From the NCBI RefSeq assembly GCF_900109775.1, contig NZ_FOAX01000002.1:62001-126000 (forward strand): a DNA stretch of 64,000 nucleotides, written 5' to 3'. The position numbers and the translations under genes are program-made. Below the pieces are notes generated by a model. It was not told where the DNA came from. It did no database searches and saw only the letters and a list, made by a program, of their open reading frames with translations. This document shows positions 1 through 11,362 of the stretch, in pieces (position 1 is the stretch's first letter; the number at the start of each line of letters is the position of its first letter). The DNA comes from Pseudoxanthomonas sp. GM95. GTDB lineage: Bacteria > Pseudomonadota > Gammaproteobacteria > Xanthomonadales > Xanthomonadaceae.

Positions 1-71
1 AGCTCGGCGTTGCAACGCAGGCGGCGTGCCAACTGCAAGTGCTTGAATGCAAAGGCGCATGCGGGGCGGAC

Positions 72-109
72 AGTGTCCGGTCGGACACTTGTCCTGTCCG
101 GCCGGACAG
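72..109. promoter_or_regulatory. Two tandem palindromes upstream of glmS, candidate operators
   Basis: Two inverted repeats lie side by side about 60-100 bases before glmS. The first (72-89) has 8-base arms AGTGTCCG/CGGACACT around a 2-base centre. The second (94-109) is a perfect 16-base palindrome, CTGTCCGGCCGGACAG. Both contain the core TGTCCG-N2-CGGACA, and their centres (80.5 and 101.5) are exactly 21 bases apart, two helical turns. A possible -10 hexamer TACACT lies at 133-138. This looks like a paired site for a dimeric regulator. The regulator is unknown; a regulator gene may lie upstream of the window. Confidence 0.55.
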
Positions 110-169
110 CGGCCATGAATACGTCAAGTCATTACACTATTCCGGCATTTTTCGTCCAAGGATTTACCT

Positions 170-1999
<1,830 letters not shown>

Positions 2000-2139
2000 G
2001 GCACACGCTCCGCGAAGCGTCGTGCGCGAAGGCGATTGCTAGGCAAACGACTGAGTAGTTCGCACGAAAAGCTAAGGCTGAAGCACTGGAAGAAAAGCGG
2101 GCGATCTGCCCCTCGCGCCTGCGCACGCGCGGGCGCCTG

Positions 2140-2511
2140 TCATCCCGCGCGGCAGCGCGTGTTCGGTCCGGGCACCTCCGCCTGGACGCAGTCCTTGACC
2201 TGGCCGGCCAATCCTTTCAGCAGACGCTTTTCGCCCACCTGCAGGCTGAAGCTGTCCATGGGCGAGCGCTGGCATTGCGCGCTGTCGGTGGCAGCTGCGG
2301 CAGCGCAGGTTTCTTCGAACACCTGGTAATGGCAACGCCCGCTGCTGCTGGTCACGCACTGGAAGGTGGCAGCGTCGTGATCCTGCGTGGTTCGGCTCAG
2401 CAAGGTGTCCTGGCCGTTGAGCTGGCTCCGGGTCACCGTGGTGGTGGTGCTCTTGCCATCGCAGCCGAACAGGGCGAGCAGGCAGTACAGCATCGAGGTC
2501 AACATGCGCAT
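2140..2511 (-). CDS. Small predicted lipoprotein, unknown function
   Basis: A 123-residue protein beginning MRMLTSMLYCLLALFGC: a short hydrophobic signal ending in a lipobox-like LFGC. The mature part is small, polar and contains several further cysteines (QCVTSSSGRCHYQ, ETCAAA, AQCQR, KDCVQ, TRC), so it is probably a disulfide-bonded periplasmic lipoprotein. GGAG lies about 8 bases before the first ATG. A second in-frame ATG follows two codons later. It is convergent with glmS and sits upstream of the two-component genes on the other side. I do not recognise a family. The competing frame on this strand lacks the signal peptide. Confidence 0.6.
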   Translation of the reverse strand: MRMLTSMLYCLLALFGCDGKSTTTTVTRSQLNGQDTLLSRTTQDHDAATFQCVTSSSGRCHYQVFEETCAAAAATDSAQCQRSPMDSFSLQVGEKRLLKGLAGQVKDCVQAEVPGPNTRCRAG

Positions 2512-2610
2512 GGCGCACTCCTTGTCAGTGTGTCGAGCATGGGCCTGCCGTCGCCAGGGACGGCGGCAAGGCGGGAACGATCACAGCGGCTGTGATGGCG
2601 TGCCGCTGGC

Positions 2611-3375
2611 TTACATGCCTTTGAACAGCCCCATGAAAGGCTGGCTCACGGTCAGCGATTCGGGGCGATGGCGCAGCCGCAGTTGTCCCTTGCCGCTGTC
2701 ATCGCGTAGCACCGAAGCCACTGCCTTGAGGTTGACGATCGTGGAGCGATGGATCTGTTTGAACACCGCCGGATCCAGCGCGACGAGCAGCTCGCGCAAC
2801 GGCGTTCGCAAGAGCGCCTCGCCCTCGGCGGTCATCACCACGGTGTACTTCTGATCGGCGCGGAAATAGGCCACGTCTTCGAGCAGGATCAGGCGTGTTT
2901 CGCGGCCGACCGTGGCCGTGACCCAGGCCAGCGGAGCCACCTCCGGCCGGACCCTGGGGGCCAGGCGCTTGAGCAGTGCATCCAGCACGGCCACGTCGGG
3001 TGCCGCCGTGTGGCCGCGCGCCTTGAGCCGTTGCACGGCCCACTCCAGCCGGTCCTGGCTGACCGGCTTGAGCAGGTAATCCACCGCGCCATGCTCGAAG
3101 GCTTCCACCGCGTACTGGTCGTAGGCCGTCACGAAGACCACCTGCGTCGCCGGGCTGGCATCGGCCACCGCGCGTGCGACCTCGATGCCGGTCAGTCCCG
3201 GCATGCGGATGTCCAGGAAGGCGACGGCGGGCTGTCGCTCGGCGATGGCTTCCAGCGCGCTGGCGCCATCGCTGCACTCGGCTGCGATCTGCAGCTCCGG
3301 CCAGGCCTGGCGCAGCTGCGCCACCAGCGCGGCCCGCAGCAGGTCTTCGTCCTCGGCGACGACACACTCAACCAT
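2611..3375 (-). CDS. LytTR-family DNA-binding response regulator
   Basis: A 254-residue response regulator starting MVECVVAEDEDLL. The N-terminal receiver domain (about 1-120) has the acidic pocket in AEDED, the phospho-acceptor Asp in FLDIRMPG, the switch Thr in VFVTAYD and the Lys in LLKPVS. The C-terminal half is a LytTR DNA-binding domain, with YFRADQKYTVV and the signature HRSTIVNLKAV. An in-frame extension upstream exists but is Arg-rich and lies inside the kinase gene. The chosen ATG overlaps the end of the kinase gene by eight bases, which indicates translational coupling. The pair resembles LytSR/AlgZR; the signal and targets are not evident. Confidence 0.92.
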   Translation of the reverse strand: MVECVVAEDEDLLRAALVAQLRQAWPELQIAAECSDGASALEAIAERQPAVAFLDIRMPGLTGIEVARAVADASPATQVVFVTAYDQYAVEAFEHGAVDYLLKPVSQDRLEWAVQRLKARGHTAAPDVAVLDALLKRLAPRVRPEVAPLAWVTATVGRETRLILLEDVAYFRADQKYTVVMTAEGEALLRTPLRELLVALDPAVFKQIHRSTIVNLKAVASVLRDDSGKGQLRLRHRPESLTVSQPFMGLFKGM

Positions 3376-4720
3376 GCTGGCCAACCTCGACGAAGGCCTG
3401 CGGTGGCGGTGGCGGGGTGAGGTGCGACGTCGGCGCCGGCCGCGCGCCATGCGATGCCGGTGACATCGCCTGGCCGTGCAGGCGCGGGCCGGGCACGATC
3501 AACGTGGCGGCGACGCCCTGCGGGAAGTTGGAGGTCAGGGAAAAGCTGGCCTGCACGCCATAGGTCAGGCGCAGGCGTTCGCGCAGGTTCTGCAGGCCGA
3601 TCCCGGTCCCGCTGCTGGGGGCGCCGCCCAGGCCCAGGCCGTCGTCGGCGACGGTGATCGCCACGCCATCGTCGACCGACCTGGCCATGATCCAGAGCGT
3701 GCCGCCGCCGGGCTTGGGTTCCAGGCCGTGCTTGATGGCGTTCTCCACCAGGGTCTGCAGCATCATCGACGGCAACGGGACGGCTTTGAGGGCATCGGGC
3801 ACCTCGATGTTGGCCTGCAACCTGGCGCCCATCCGGATCTTGAGGATCTCCAGGTAGGCCTGCGTGCGTTCCAGCTCCTCGCCCAGCGGCGACATGGCGT
3901 TTTCTTCGCGCGGAAGCGAGCGGCGCAGGTACTGGATCAGATGCCCCAGCATCTGTTCGGCGCGCGGCGGGTCGGTGGCGGCCAGGACCTGGGCGTTGGC
4001 CAGGGTGTTGTAGAGGAAGTGCGGCTCGACCTGGGCCTGCAGCAGGTTCAGGCGCGCCTGGGTGAGTTCCTTCTCGTTGGCGTTGTGTTCCGACGCGGCC
4101 TGCTCCGCGCGCCGGCGCTCGGCGACCCGACGCGCGATGGCGCGGGTCAGGGATTCGATGTGTTCGTAATTGGCGCCCTTGTCCACCGTGTACAGGTCAC
4201 GCCAGGCGCCTGCGTCGGGCTCGCAGTGGAGGCTGGCGCGGCAGGTGCCATCGGCCGGCATGATGGTCACCTGGACCTCGTCCTGCTTGATCGCGCAATG
4301 GGCCAGCAGGTTGTACCAGGGGATCTTGCGCTGCGGGTCCACGCCCGGTCGCGGCACCCGGCCATGCAGGCTCAGGCTGTCGCGGGTGGGGATCACCGAC
4401 TGGATGCGCGGCAGCTCGCGCAGGGCGCCTTCGATCAGCCCGAACGCCTCGTCGGCCTCCATCGGCAGGTCGACCGTACGACGCTGTCGGCTGGACAGGG
4501 TTGCCGCATCGACGTCGCCGGCCAGCACCCGTACCCGATGCAGATGATCGATCACGCGCACGGCGGCGGCGATGGTCAGGCCGATGGCAGCCAGCCAGAA
4601 GAGGATGCCTGGCGGTGCTTCCATGTGGTGGAAGAAGCCCGACCACAGGAAGGCGACCACCAGCGCAGACAGGCCCCAGGCCACGACGATGCGCACAAAC
4701 AGGAACACACTGGTCAACAC
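3368..4720 (-). CDS. LytS/AlgZ-like membrane sensor histidine kinase
   Basis: A sensor kinase of about 450 residues, translationally coupled to the LytTR regulator downstream. It has two N-terminal transmembrane helices, a cytoplasmic linker, then a His_kinase (PF06580-type) domain with the H-box around QVEPHFLYNTLANAQ and a HATPase domain with LVENAIKHGLEPK (N box) and DDGLGLGG (G box). The tail is a Pro-rich stretch. The start is uncertain. I prefer GTG at 4720 because it is preceded by GGGGTGAT, a strong Shine-Dalgarno at good spacing. ATGs at 4756 and 4795 would add 12 or 25 residues. No periplasmic sensor domain is visible. Confidence 0.88.
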   Translation of the reverse strand: MLTSVFLFVRIVVAWGLSALVVAFLWSGFFHHMEAPPGILFWLAAIGLTIAAAVRVIDHLHRVRVLAGDVDAATLSSRQRRTVDLPMEADEAFGLIEGALRELPRIQSVIPTRDSLSLHGRVPRPGVDPQRKIPWYNLLAHCAIKQDEVQVTIMPADGTCRASLHCEPDAGAWRDLYTVDKGANYEHIESLTRAIARRVAERRRAEQAASEHNANEKELTQARLNLLQAQVEPHFLYNTLANAQVLAATDPPRAEQMLGHLIQYLRRSLPREENAMSPLGEELERTQAYLEILKIRMGARLQANIEVPDALKAVPLPSMMLQTLVENAIKHGLEPKPGGGTLWIMARSVDDGVAITVADDGLGLGGAPSSGTGIGLQNLRERLRLTYGVQASFSLTSNFPQGVAATLIVPGPRLHGQAMSPASHGARPAPTSHLTPPPPPQAFVEVGQHG

Positions 4721-5071
4721 GGCATCACCCCGGAGCGAACTTGTGCGGCGGAGCATACCCAGCCAATGCGCAGGCGCCAGCCAGCAGGCGACCAAGCCGG
4801 GGATAGGCCGACCAAATGCGTGCCTGGGCGCCTGAAACCATCAGTGCCGGCGTGTGATGTGCGAGGTGTTGTTGCGCTGGCCACTGATTCGTCGAAGGGC
4901 CGTGCGACGTCGATCCTTGCAGTTAAAAACGGAAGGCACGTGCGATTGGTCGGCAACGTTGACGAAGCTTCACTTCACCGCGCGCAAGCAAAGCACGGAC
5001 AGGACCATTGGCACATGCCGTCGCCGCCCCTATTCACGATAGTGAAAGCTGGGGTGGAAATCGGGGCGCGC
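4721..5071. other. Divergent intergenic region, no gene seen
   Basis: About 350 bases between the divergent kinase gene and a small plus-strand gene. Reading frames here are short, Arg/Ala-rich by-products of GC composition. It should hold promoters in both directions, but I could not pick out a convincing -35/-10 pair. Confidence 0.5.
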
Positions 5072-5386
5072 ATGACCGGGGCAATGAATCGATCACCGTT
5101 GGTGGTCTGGTGCCTGGCGCAGGAACAGGCGCATTGGCAGGCCTTCTGCCTGGCACGGGGTGTGTCGGGCGACGAGTTCGTCGCGCGCTGGCGGCTTGCG
5201 CGCACGATCTACGATCTGGCTGCGGCCGCACCGCGCGAACCGATGGAGGCACTGCTGTCGCGCTTCCTGCTGGAAAGCGAGGCATCGGGCTACGACGAGC
5301 TCGACCGGCGATGCATGTTCGGCCGGGTCTGGGGCCGCATCCTGCAGCGCATGAAGGGGCATCTGGGGCCGTTCGAACTGTCCTGA
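5072..5386 (+). CDS. Small hypothetical protein
   Basis: A 104-residue frame starting MTGAMNRSPLVVW, or 100 residues from the second ATG at 5084. The composition is protein-like, unlike the shadow frames around it: a mixed amphipathic sequence with repeated aromatic and charged residues (WCLAQEQAHWQAFCLARG, EFVARWRLARTIYDLAA, GYDELDRRCMFGRVW). It looks helical and cytosolic, with no signal peptide. The in-frame extension upstream to 3476 runs antisense to the kinase and is rejected. I do not recognise a family. It stands alone between the two-component pair and the TPR protein. Confidence 0.5.
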   Translation: MTGAMNRSPLVVWCLAQEQAHWQAFCLARGVSGDEFVARWRLARTIYDLAAAAPREPMEALLSRFLLESEASGYDELDRRCMFGRVWGRILQRMKGHLGPFELS

Positions 5387-5510
5387 TGCGGGCCGGTTCC
5401 AACGCGCGCTGACGCCACACCTCAGACGTCGGGAATTGCCGACATACGGCAGCACCGGCGGCGCCAGCGCAGGCGTAGAGTGCGCGTCACCTGCTGTGTG
5501 GAGGTGTCCG

Positions 5511-6608
5511 ATGTCCGTCCTGGCCTCGTTCCTGCTCGCCTCCGCCCTGGCCGTCGCGCCGCCACCGCCGACGTTGCCCGCGCCGGCCCTTCCGCCGCCC
5601 GCGCAGGAAACGCTGCTGGAGATTCCGCCCGAGTTGCGTCACCTGCTGCAGCAGCGCGTGGTCCGGCGCAGCCAGTCCGAGCCCGAGCGCCTGCAGCGTC
5701 TGGTGCACCTGATGTTCGACAGCGATGGCCTGGCCCTGCAGTACGGCGCCAGTGATACGCATAGCGTGGCCGAGAGTTTCGCCACGCGCCGGATCAACTG
5801 CCTGTCCTTCACCCTGATGTTCGTCGCGCTGGCGCGGCAGGTCGGGCTGACGGCGCGTGCGCAGGAGGTCGGGCAGGCATTGGCCTGGTACGAGCACGAC
5901 GGGCTGGGTTACAGCTACGGACACGTCAACGTGCAGGTGCGCATGGACGGGCGCGTGGTCACGGTCGATCTGGACAGCAGCGTGCTGGTCGACCGGCGCG
6001 GCCCGCGCACGATTCCCGATACGCGTCTGTTCGCGCACTACTACAACAACCGCGCCACCGAGCTGATGGCCGTGGGCGATAACGCGCAGGCGCGCGCGTA
6101 TTTCGTGCAGGCGCTGCGCGTGGATCCCAAGCTGGTCGATGCCTGGAACAACCTGGGCCTGCTGGAAGCGCGCGAAGGTGCGTTGAACGCCGCGGCTGCC
6201 GACTACACGCAGGCATTGATGCTCGATCCGCAGTACGCCTCGGCGATGTCCAACGCCTTCAATCTCTATCGGCGCATGGGCGACGATGCCCGCGCCAGCC
6301 AGATGCTCGTACGCCTGCAGCAGGTGCGCGTGCGCGATCCTTTCCATCAGTACACGCTGGGGATGGAAGCAGAACGCAACGGCGACTATGCCAGCGCGAT
6401 CCGCGACTACAACAGCGCCATCGGCCTGTATCCGGACGCGCATCAGTTCCACTTCGCGCTGGCGCGGGTGGCCTTCCTGTCCGGCAACAGCGCGCTGGCC
6501 GATCGCGAGTTGCGCCTGGCCCGTTCGCTTGGCCCGCCGGGCGACCAGCAGCGCTACCAGGCCAAGCTGGAGAGCTTGCAGCGGCTGCGCCAGGCCAACC
6601 GGCAATAG
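5511..6608 (+). CDS. Exported transglutaminase-like/TPR repeat protein
   Basis: A 365-residue protein. MSVLASFLLASALAVA is a signal peptide followed by a Pro-rich linker. Residues about 75-175 form a transglutaminase-like fold: RRINCLSFTLMFVALARQVGL carries the candidate nucleophilic Cys, followed by GHVNVQVRM (His) and VTVDLDSS (Asp). About four TPR units follow, with signatures such as DAWNNLGLLEAREGALNAAA and YTLGMEAERNGDYASAIRDY. This architecture is known in Xanthomonads but poorly characterised, and a periplasmic peptidase or scaffold role is inference. GGAGGT shortly before the ATG fixes the start; the 25-residue in-frame extension is not needed. A strong hairpin terminator follows the gene. 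Confidence 0.85.
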   Translation: MSVLASFLLASALAVAPPPPTLPAPALPPPAQETLLEIPPELRHLLQQRVVRRSQSEPERLQRLVHLMFDSDGLALQYGASDTHSVAESFATRRINCLSFTLMFVALARQVGLTARAQEVGQALAWYEHDGLGYSYGHVNVQVRMDGRVVTVDLDSSVLVDRRGPRTIPDTRLFAHYYNNRATELMAVGDNAQARAYFVQALRVDPKLVDAWNNLGLLEAREGALNAAAADYTQALMLDPQYASAMSNAFNLYRRMGDDARASQMLVRLQQVRVRDPFHQYTLGMEAERNGDYASAIRDYNSAIGLYPDAHQFHFALARVAFLSGNSALADRELRLARSLGPPGDQQRYQAKLESLQRLRQANRQ

Positions 6609-6667
6609 CGCCGCGCGCGAATGAACACGACACGTTCCTTGCCCACTTCAAGGCAACGCGCAGATAC

Positions 6668-6700
6668 ACGAACGGCGCCATGATCGGCGCCGTTCGTCTT
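6668..6700 (+). terminator. Hairpin terminator after the TPR protein gene
   Basis: A perfect 12-base inverted repeat (6668-6679 with 6686-6697) with a 6-base loop, followed by CTT and a T-rich stretch. It sits 60 bases after the TPR gene stop and between two convergent genes. The T tract is short, so it may be only moderately efficient. Confidence 0.7.
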
Positions 6701-6737
6701 GTTGCCGGGCCGCGCATGGCGGCCTGGCGACGATCGC

Positions 6738-8270
6738 TTACAGGTCGAACTTGATGCCCTGTGCCAGCGGCAGCGAATCGGAATAGTTGATCGTGTTGGT
6801 CTGGCGGCGCATGTAGGCCTTCCATGCATCCGAACCCGACTCGCGACCGCCGCCGGTGTCCTTCTCGCCACCGAACGCACCGCCGATCTCCGCACCGCTG
6901 GTGCCGATGTTGACGTTGGCGATGCCGCAGTCGCTGCCGGCGGCCGACAGGAACTTCTCGGCCGACTTGAGGTTGTTGGTGAAGATCGAGGACGACAGGC
7001 CCTGCGGCACGCCGTTCTGCATGTCGATGGCTTCGTCCAGCGTCTCGTACTTCATCACGTACAGGATCGGGGCGAAGGTCTCGTGCTGGACCACCGCGTC
7101 GGAGTTCTTCAGGCCGGAGATGATCGTGGGCAGGACGAAGTTGCCGTCGCGCTCGATCGCGCTGCCGCCGCTTTCCACGGTGCCGCCAGCGGCCTTGGCC
7201 TGCTCGATCGACTTGAGGAACGCATCGACCGCCGATTTGCTGTTGAGCGGGCCCATCAGGTTGGCCGCGTCCAGCGGATCGCCAATCTTGCCTTCGACCT
7301 GCTTGTACGCCTTGACCAGGGTGGCCAGCACGGCGTCGTAGATCGAGGCGTGCACGATCAGGCGGCGGGTGGTGGTGCAGCGCTGGCCGGCGGTGCCGAC
7401 GGCGCCAAACACGATGCCCGGCACGGCCAGCTTCAGGTCGGCGGTTTCGTCCAGGATGATGGCGTTGTTGCCGCCCAGTTCCAGCAGGCTGCGGCCCATG
7501 CGACGCGCGACACGCTCACCGACGGTGCGGCCGACTTCGGTCGAGCCGGTGAAGCTGATCAGCGGAATGCGCTTGTCGTCGACGAACTGTTGGGCCAGTT
7601 CGATGCCGGCATCATTGATCAGGAAGAACAGGTCCGGGAAGCCAGCCTCGGCGAGGGCTTCGTTGCAGATCTTCTGCACGGCGATCGCGGTCAGCGGGGT
7701 CTTGTTGGAGGGCTTCCAGATGCAGATGTCGCCGCAGATCGTGGCCAGGAACGCATTCCACGACCACACCGCGACCGGGAAATTGAACGCGCTGATGATG
7801 CCGACCAGGCCGATCGGGTGGTACTGCTCGTACATCCGGTGGCCCGGGCGCTCCGAGTGCATGGTGTAGCCGTAGAGCATGCGGCTCTGGCCGACGGCGA
7901 AGTCGGCGATGTCGATCATCTCCTGCACTTCGCCATCGCCCTCGGGCTTGGACTTGCCCATTTCCAGCGCGACCAGCGAGCCGAGCAGGTCCTTGTTCCT
8001 GCGCAGGGCTTCGCCGCACAGGCGCACGGCTTCGCCGCGACGCGGGGCCGGCGTGGTGCGCCACACCTTGTAGGCGGCCTGGGCGCGTTCGATCACGGAG
8101 GCGTAGTCGGCCTGGCTGCTGGCGTGGACGGTGGCGATGACGGCATTGGTGGTCGGGTTGACCGACTCCAGCACGCCGGCATCGGTGGTCTTGGACCATT
8201 CGCCCTGGCCGAGGTAGGTGCCGGAATTGGTCGGGCCAAGGCCCAGGGCCTTGAGCAGGTCAGCAGACAT
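6738..8270 (-). CDS. ALDH7-family aldehyde dehydrogenase (alpha-aminoadipic semialdehyde dehydrogenase-like)
   Basis: A 510-residue NAD-dependent aldehyde dehydrogenase. It has [13 protein letters not shown], the cofactor-binding [11 protein letters not shown], catalytic Glu265 in LLELGGNNA and nucleophile Cys298 in [12 protein letters not shown]. The pattern is typical of the ALDH7/antiquitin group ([18 protein letters not shown] near the C-terminus), whose members oxidise L-2-aminoadipate-6-semialdehyde in lysine breakdown; bacterial members are also named Pcd or AmaB. AAGGAG immediately precedes ATG at 8270, so the upstream 32-residue in-frame extension is not used. It is monocistronic here, so the lysine-pathway role is family-based. 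Confidence 0.93.
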   Translation of the reverse strand: MSADLLKALGLGPTNSGTYLGQGEWSKTTDAGVLESVNPTTNAVIATVHASSQADYASVIERAQAAYKVWRTTPAPRRGEAVRLCGEALRRNKDLLGSLVALEMGKSKPEGDGEVQEMIDIADFAVGQSRMLYGYTMHSERPGHRMYEQYHPIGLVGIISAFNFPVAVWSWNAFLATICGDICIWKPSNKTPLTAIAVQKICNEALAEAGFPDLFFLINDAGIELAQQFVDDKRIPLISFTGSTEVGRTVGERVARRMGRSLLELGGNNAIILDETADLKLAVPGIVFGAVGTAGQRCTTTRRLIVHASIYDAVLATLVKAYKQVEGKIGDPLDAANLMGPLNSKSAVDAFLKSIEQAKAAGGTVESGGSAIERDGNFVLPTIISGLKNSDAVVQHETFAPILYVMKYETLDEAIDMQNGVPQGLSSSIFTNNLKSAEKFLSAAGSDCGIANVNIGTSGAEIGGAFGGEKDTGGGRESGSDAWKAYMRRQTNTINYSDSLPLAQGIKFDL

Positions 8271-8709
8271 CGTGACTCCTTGCAGAGGGACGACGGCCCG
8301 GGCGGGCCATCGGAAACCGCCATCGCGGCGGGGGGATGGCGCGATTATCCCGACCTGGCGTTGCAAAACCCAGCTTGCATTTGGACGGAATGCCCGGGTG
8401 GTTCGTCGGAAAGGATGGATGTTTCGGCGATCTGGTCAGGCATGCGGGCCGACTGGACGGTCTGCCTCGGTGGCACGGACGTGCCCGGTTTCGATAGCGA
8501 CGCTGTACCGATCCGGGACGCATGCGGTGATGGCATCGCCCGGCCATGCGCACACTCGGCGCCGAACATGTGACGTTTGCGCCAGCGCATCGGAACTGTG
8601 GTTGGAGTCTCATGCGCTGTCGTCATCGCGCCTGGCTGAATGGGCAAAATGCAGGCGTAATCCGAAAGTCCGCCGTGACGCGGGCCGTAGCCGCAGAGGT
8701 GCGTGAGCG
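8271..8709. other. Divergent intergenic region, no gene seen
   Basis: About 440 bases between the divergent aldehyde dehydrogenase and GGDEF genes. It contains an isolated 14-base inverted repeat at 8472-8485 (GGCACG/CGTGCC around GA). No protein-like frame is present. Promoters are expected in both directions but are not clear by eye. Confidence 0.5.
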
Positions 8710-10488
8710 ATGGGCGAGACCGTGCTGGACCGCGAGTACGAGGCCGAGCGGCTGCAGCGCCTGCTGGACCTGCGCCTGCTGGATACGCCAGCCGAGCCGC
8801 TGTTCGACGCCTTGACCCGCGCCGCGGCCGAGTTGACCGGTTCGCCAGTGGCGCTGGTGACCCTGATCGAACAGGACCGGCAGTGGTTCAAGTCCAACTA
8901 CGGGTTGCCCGGCGCCGAGTCCACCACGCGCAGCACCGCGATGTGTGATTACGCGATCCGCAGCGATGAGTTGATGGAGGTGCGCGATGCGCGGCGCGAC
9001 GTGCGCTTCTCGCGCTTCGAGACCGTGGTCGGCGAGCCGCACGTGCGGTTCTACGCCGGAGCGCCGTTGACGCTCTCATCGGGATACAGGATCGGCACGC
9101 TGTGCGTGTTCGATACCGTGCCGCGCGACCTCACCGACAGCCAGCGCACGGCGCTGCAGCAGCTGGCCAAGGCCACCGTGGCCGCGATCGAGCTGCGCGC
9201 GCAGCTGATGAAGAACCAGGAATCGCTGACCCGCAACGCCCTGGAGCTGTCATCGCAGCTGCAGCGTGGCGCGGCTTTGGAGCGACGGCTGCGTGCCAGC
9301 GAGGCGTTCCTGGAGCGCACCGGCAAGGCCGCGGGCGTGGGCGGGTTCGAAGCGGACCTGGATGGCGGCGACATCCTGTGGTCGGATGAGACCTGCCGCA
9401 TCCACGAAGTGCCGCCGGGCTTCATCCCGTCCACCTATGAAGAGGCCTATTCCTTCTATCCCGAGCCTGCGCGCGGCGTGATCCAGCAGGCCGTGCAGCA
9501 CGCGGTGGAGACCAGTGAGGGCTGGGACCTGGAACTGCCGCTGGTCACGCGCACGGGACGGCCCATCTGGGTGCGGACCATGGGCAACATGGAAGTACTG
9601 GAAGGCCGGCGCAAGCTGGTCGGTGCTTTCCAGGATGTCACCCTTCGCCACCGCGCGGTGGAGGCGATGGAAGCCAGCGAGCGCCGCTTCCGCAAGATTT
9701 TCCAGTTCAGCCTGGGCCTGATCTGCACCCATGACGCCGACGGCATGGTGTTGAGCATCAATCCGGCGGCGGCGCGCTCGCTGGGAATGGAGGTGTCCGC
9801 GCTGCTGGGTCGCCCGTTGTCGACGTTCATGCGGGCCGAACGCCACGAGCAGTTTCAGGCCTACCTGGCGCGGATCTACGGCGATGGCATCGCTTCTGGC
9901 ACGATCGAGCTGATCGCCAGCGACGGTGGGCTGCGTTACTGGAATTTCCACAACGTGCTCGATGACGAAGGGGACGAGCCCTACGTGTTGGCGCATGCCC
10001 AGGATGTGACCGCGCAGTACGGCCAGGAGCGCCTGCTGCGCGAGCTGTCGCAGCGCGATCCGCTGACCAACTGCTTCAACCGTCGTTATCTGCTGCAACT
10101 GGAAACCCTGTGGGCGCAGGCGCCGGTGGCCTGCGTGGCTTTCGACCTGGACCACTTCAAGCAGGTCAACGACACCCACGGCCACCAGCGGGGAGATGAG
10201 GTGCTGGTGGGCTTTGCCGAGTTCCTGCAGCGCCACACGCGCGACCGGGATGTGGTGGTGCGGCTGGGCGGGGACGAGTTCGCGGTGCTGCTGGCCGGTG
10301 CAAGCGAGGAAGGGTTGCAGCAATGGCTGTCGCGGGTGCGCGCCGATGCCGACCAGGCACCGATCGGCTTCTCCAAGGGGGCGGCCGTGCGCATTCCCGG
10401 CGAGACCCTGGAGCAGACCCTGGCCAACGCCGACCAGGAGCTGTATCGCAAGCGCCGGCGGCATCGCAGCAGGGTCGCCGGCGACTGA
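8710..10488 (+). CDS. GAF-PAS-PAS-GGDEF diguanylate cyclase
   Basis: A 592-residue soluble signalling protein predicted to make cyclic di-GMP. An N-terminal GAF domain (about 20-165) contains the FYAGAPL and GTLCVFD signatures. Two PAS/PAC units follow (about 190-315 and 320-440), the second with FRKIFQFSLGLICTHDADG. The GGDEF domain begins at RDPLTNCFNRR, has the metal/substrate segment FDLDHFKQVNDTHGH, and carries an intact VRLGGDEFAVLLA active site. An RxxD inhibitory site (RDRD) lies exactly five residues before GGDEF, so product inhibition is likely. No EAL domain or membrane segment is seen. GAF and PAS inputs suggest sensing of a small ligand or redox signal. Confidence 0.93.
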   Translation: MGETVLDREYEAERLQRLLDLRLLDTPAEPLFDALTRAAAELTGSPVALVTLIEQDRQWFKSNYGLPGAESTTRSTAMCDYAIRSDELMEVRDARRDVRFSRFETVVGEPHVRFYAGAPLTLSSGYRIGTLCVFDTVPRDLTDSQRTALQQLAKATVAAIELRAQLMKNQESLTRNALELSSQLQRGAALERRLRASEAFLERTGKAAGVGGFEADLDGGDILWSDETCRIHEVPPGFIPSTYEEAYSFYPEPARGVIQQAVQHAVETSEGWDLELPLVTRTGRPIWVRTMGNMEVLEGRRKLVGAFQDVTLRHRAVEAMEASERRFRKIFQFSLGLICTHDADGMVLSINPAAARSLGMEVSALLGRPLSTFMRAERHEQFQAYLARIYGDGIASGTIELIASDGGLRYWNFHNVLDDEGDEPYVLAHAQDVTAQYGQERLLRELSQRDPLTNCFNRRYLLQLETLWAQAPVACVAFDLDHFKQVNDTHGHQRGDEVLVGFAEFLQRHTRDRDVVVRLGGDEFAVLLAGASEEGLQQWLSRVRADADQAPIGFSKGAAVRIPGETLEQTLANADQELYRKRRRHRSRVAGD

Positions 10489-10492
10489 GGAT

Positions 10493-11251
10493 TCATCCGT
10501 GCCGCGTGAGCATGCCCGGCAGCGCGCTGCCGGCCAGGTACACGCCCAGCACCGCCAGCGAGATCAGGAAACAGCGCCGGAAGGTCTGCGGCGACAGCCG
10601 CCTGCGCAGCGCGGTGCCCAGCGACATGCCGATCAGCGTTGGTACCACCAGCGCGCACGAAGTGGCCACGTCGGCCAGGTGGAAGGCGCCGGCGGCGGCC
10701 AGGTTCACCGACAGGGCCAGCGTGGACACGGTGAACGACAGGCCCATCGCCTGCACCAGCGCGTCGCGCTCCAGCTTCAACGATTGCAGGTAAGGCACCG
10801 CCGGCATCACGAACACGCCGCTGATCGCCGTGACCACGCCGGTGGCCAAGCCCATCGCCACGCCACGCCGAGGCGGTCCCGGTGGCAGCTGCCAGCCGGC
10901 CAGGCCGCTGGCCGCATACACGCACAGCACGATGCCCAGGATCACCGACGCCCAGGCGCCGGCCGGCGCGCCCCACACCAACCCGGCCAGCAACGTGCCG
11001 ATCACCGTGCCCAGCTGTAGCTGCCAGGTTCTGCGCAGCAACGGCGCTAGTGCGTTCAACGGGCGCATCTGCCACAGATTGCTCAACAGCGAGGGCACCA
11101 CCAGCAGCGCGGCGGCGTGGCTGGGCAGCATGAAGAGGGCCAGCAGCGCCATCGAGATCGTCGGTAGCCCCAGTCCGATCACGCCCTTGACCGTGCCGGC
11201 GGCGATGAAGATCGCGACCACGGCCAGCCACAGCGTCAGCGATGCTTGCAT
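10493..11251 (-). CDS. TSUP-family (TauE/SafE) membrane permease
   Basis: A 252-residue integral membrane protein starting MQASLTLWLAVVAIF. It has about eight hydrophobic helices in two halves, with the TSUP hallmark GTVKGVIGLGLP near the N-terminus and a related GVVTAISGVFVMPAVPYL in the second half. The family exports or imports small sulfur-containing or organic anions; the substrate is not predictable here. It is divergent from a LysR regulator 112 bases away, a common arrangement in which the regulator controls the permease. An upstream in-frame ATG at 11308 would add 19 polar residues and is not favoured. Confidence 0.9.
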   Translation of the reverse strand: MQASLTLWLAVVAIFIAAGTVKGVIGLGLPTISMALLALFMLPSHAAALLVVPSLLSNLWQMRPLNALAPLLRRTWQLQLGTVIGTLLAGLVWGAPAGAWASVILGIVLCVYAASGLAGWQLPPGPPRRGVAMGLATGVVTAISGVFVMPAVPYLQSLKLERDALVQAMGLSFTVSTLALSVNLAAAGAFHLADVATSCALVVPTLIGMSLGTALRRRLSPQTFRRCFLISLAVLGVYLAGSALPGMLTRHG

Positions 11252-11362
11252 GAAGGACGTCCTGGAAAACGGGCCGCCACTGTCGGCGAAGCGCGGCGAT
11301 CGCACCATCGGGATCTGCCGCAGCCAGCCTCAGGCCACGCCGAAGGCTGCTAGCCTGCGCCG

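Noticed and set aside
3476..5071. In-frame 5' extension of the small gene ending at 5386
   Set aside because: It is antisense to the histidine kinase gene and has shadow-frame composition.
8471..8486. Sigma-54-like TGGCACG sequence upstream of the GGDEF gene
   Set aside because: The -24 half fits but the -12 GC is missing (CC at the required place). The stretch is better described as a short palindrome.
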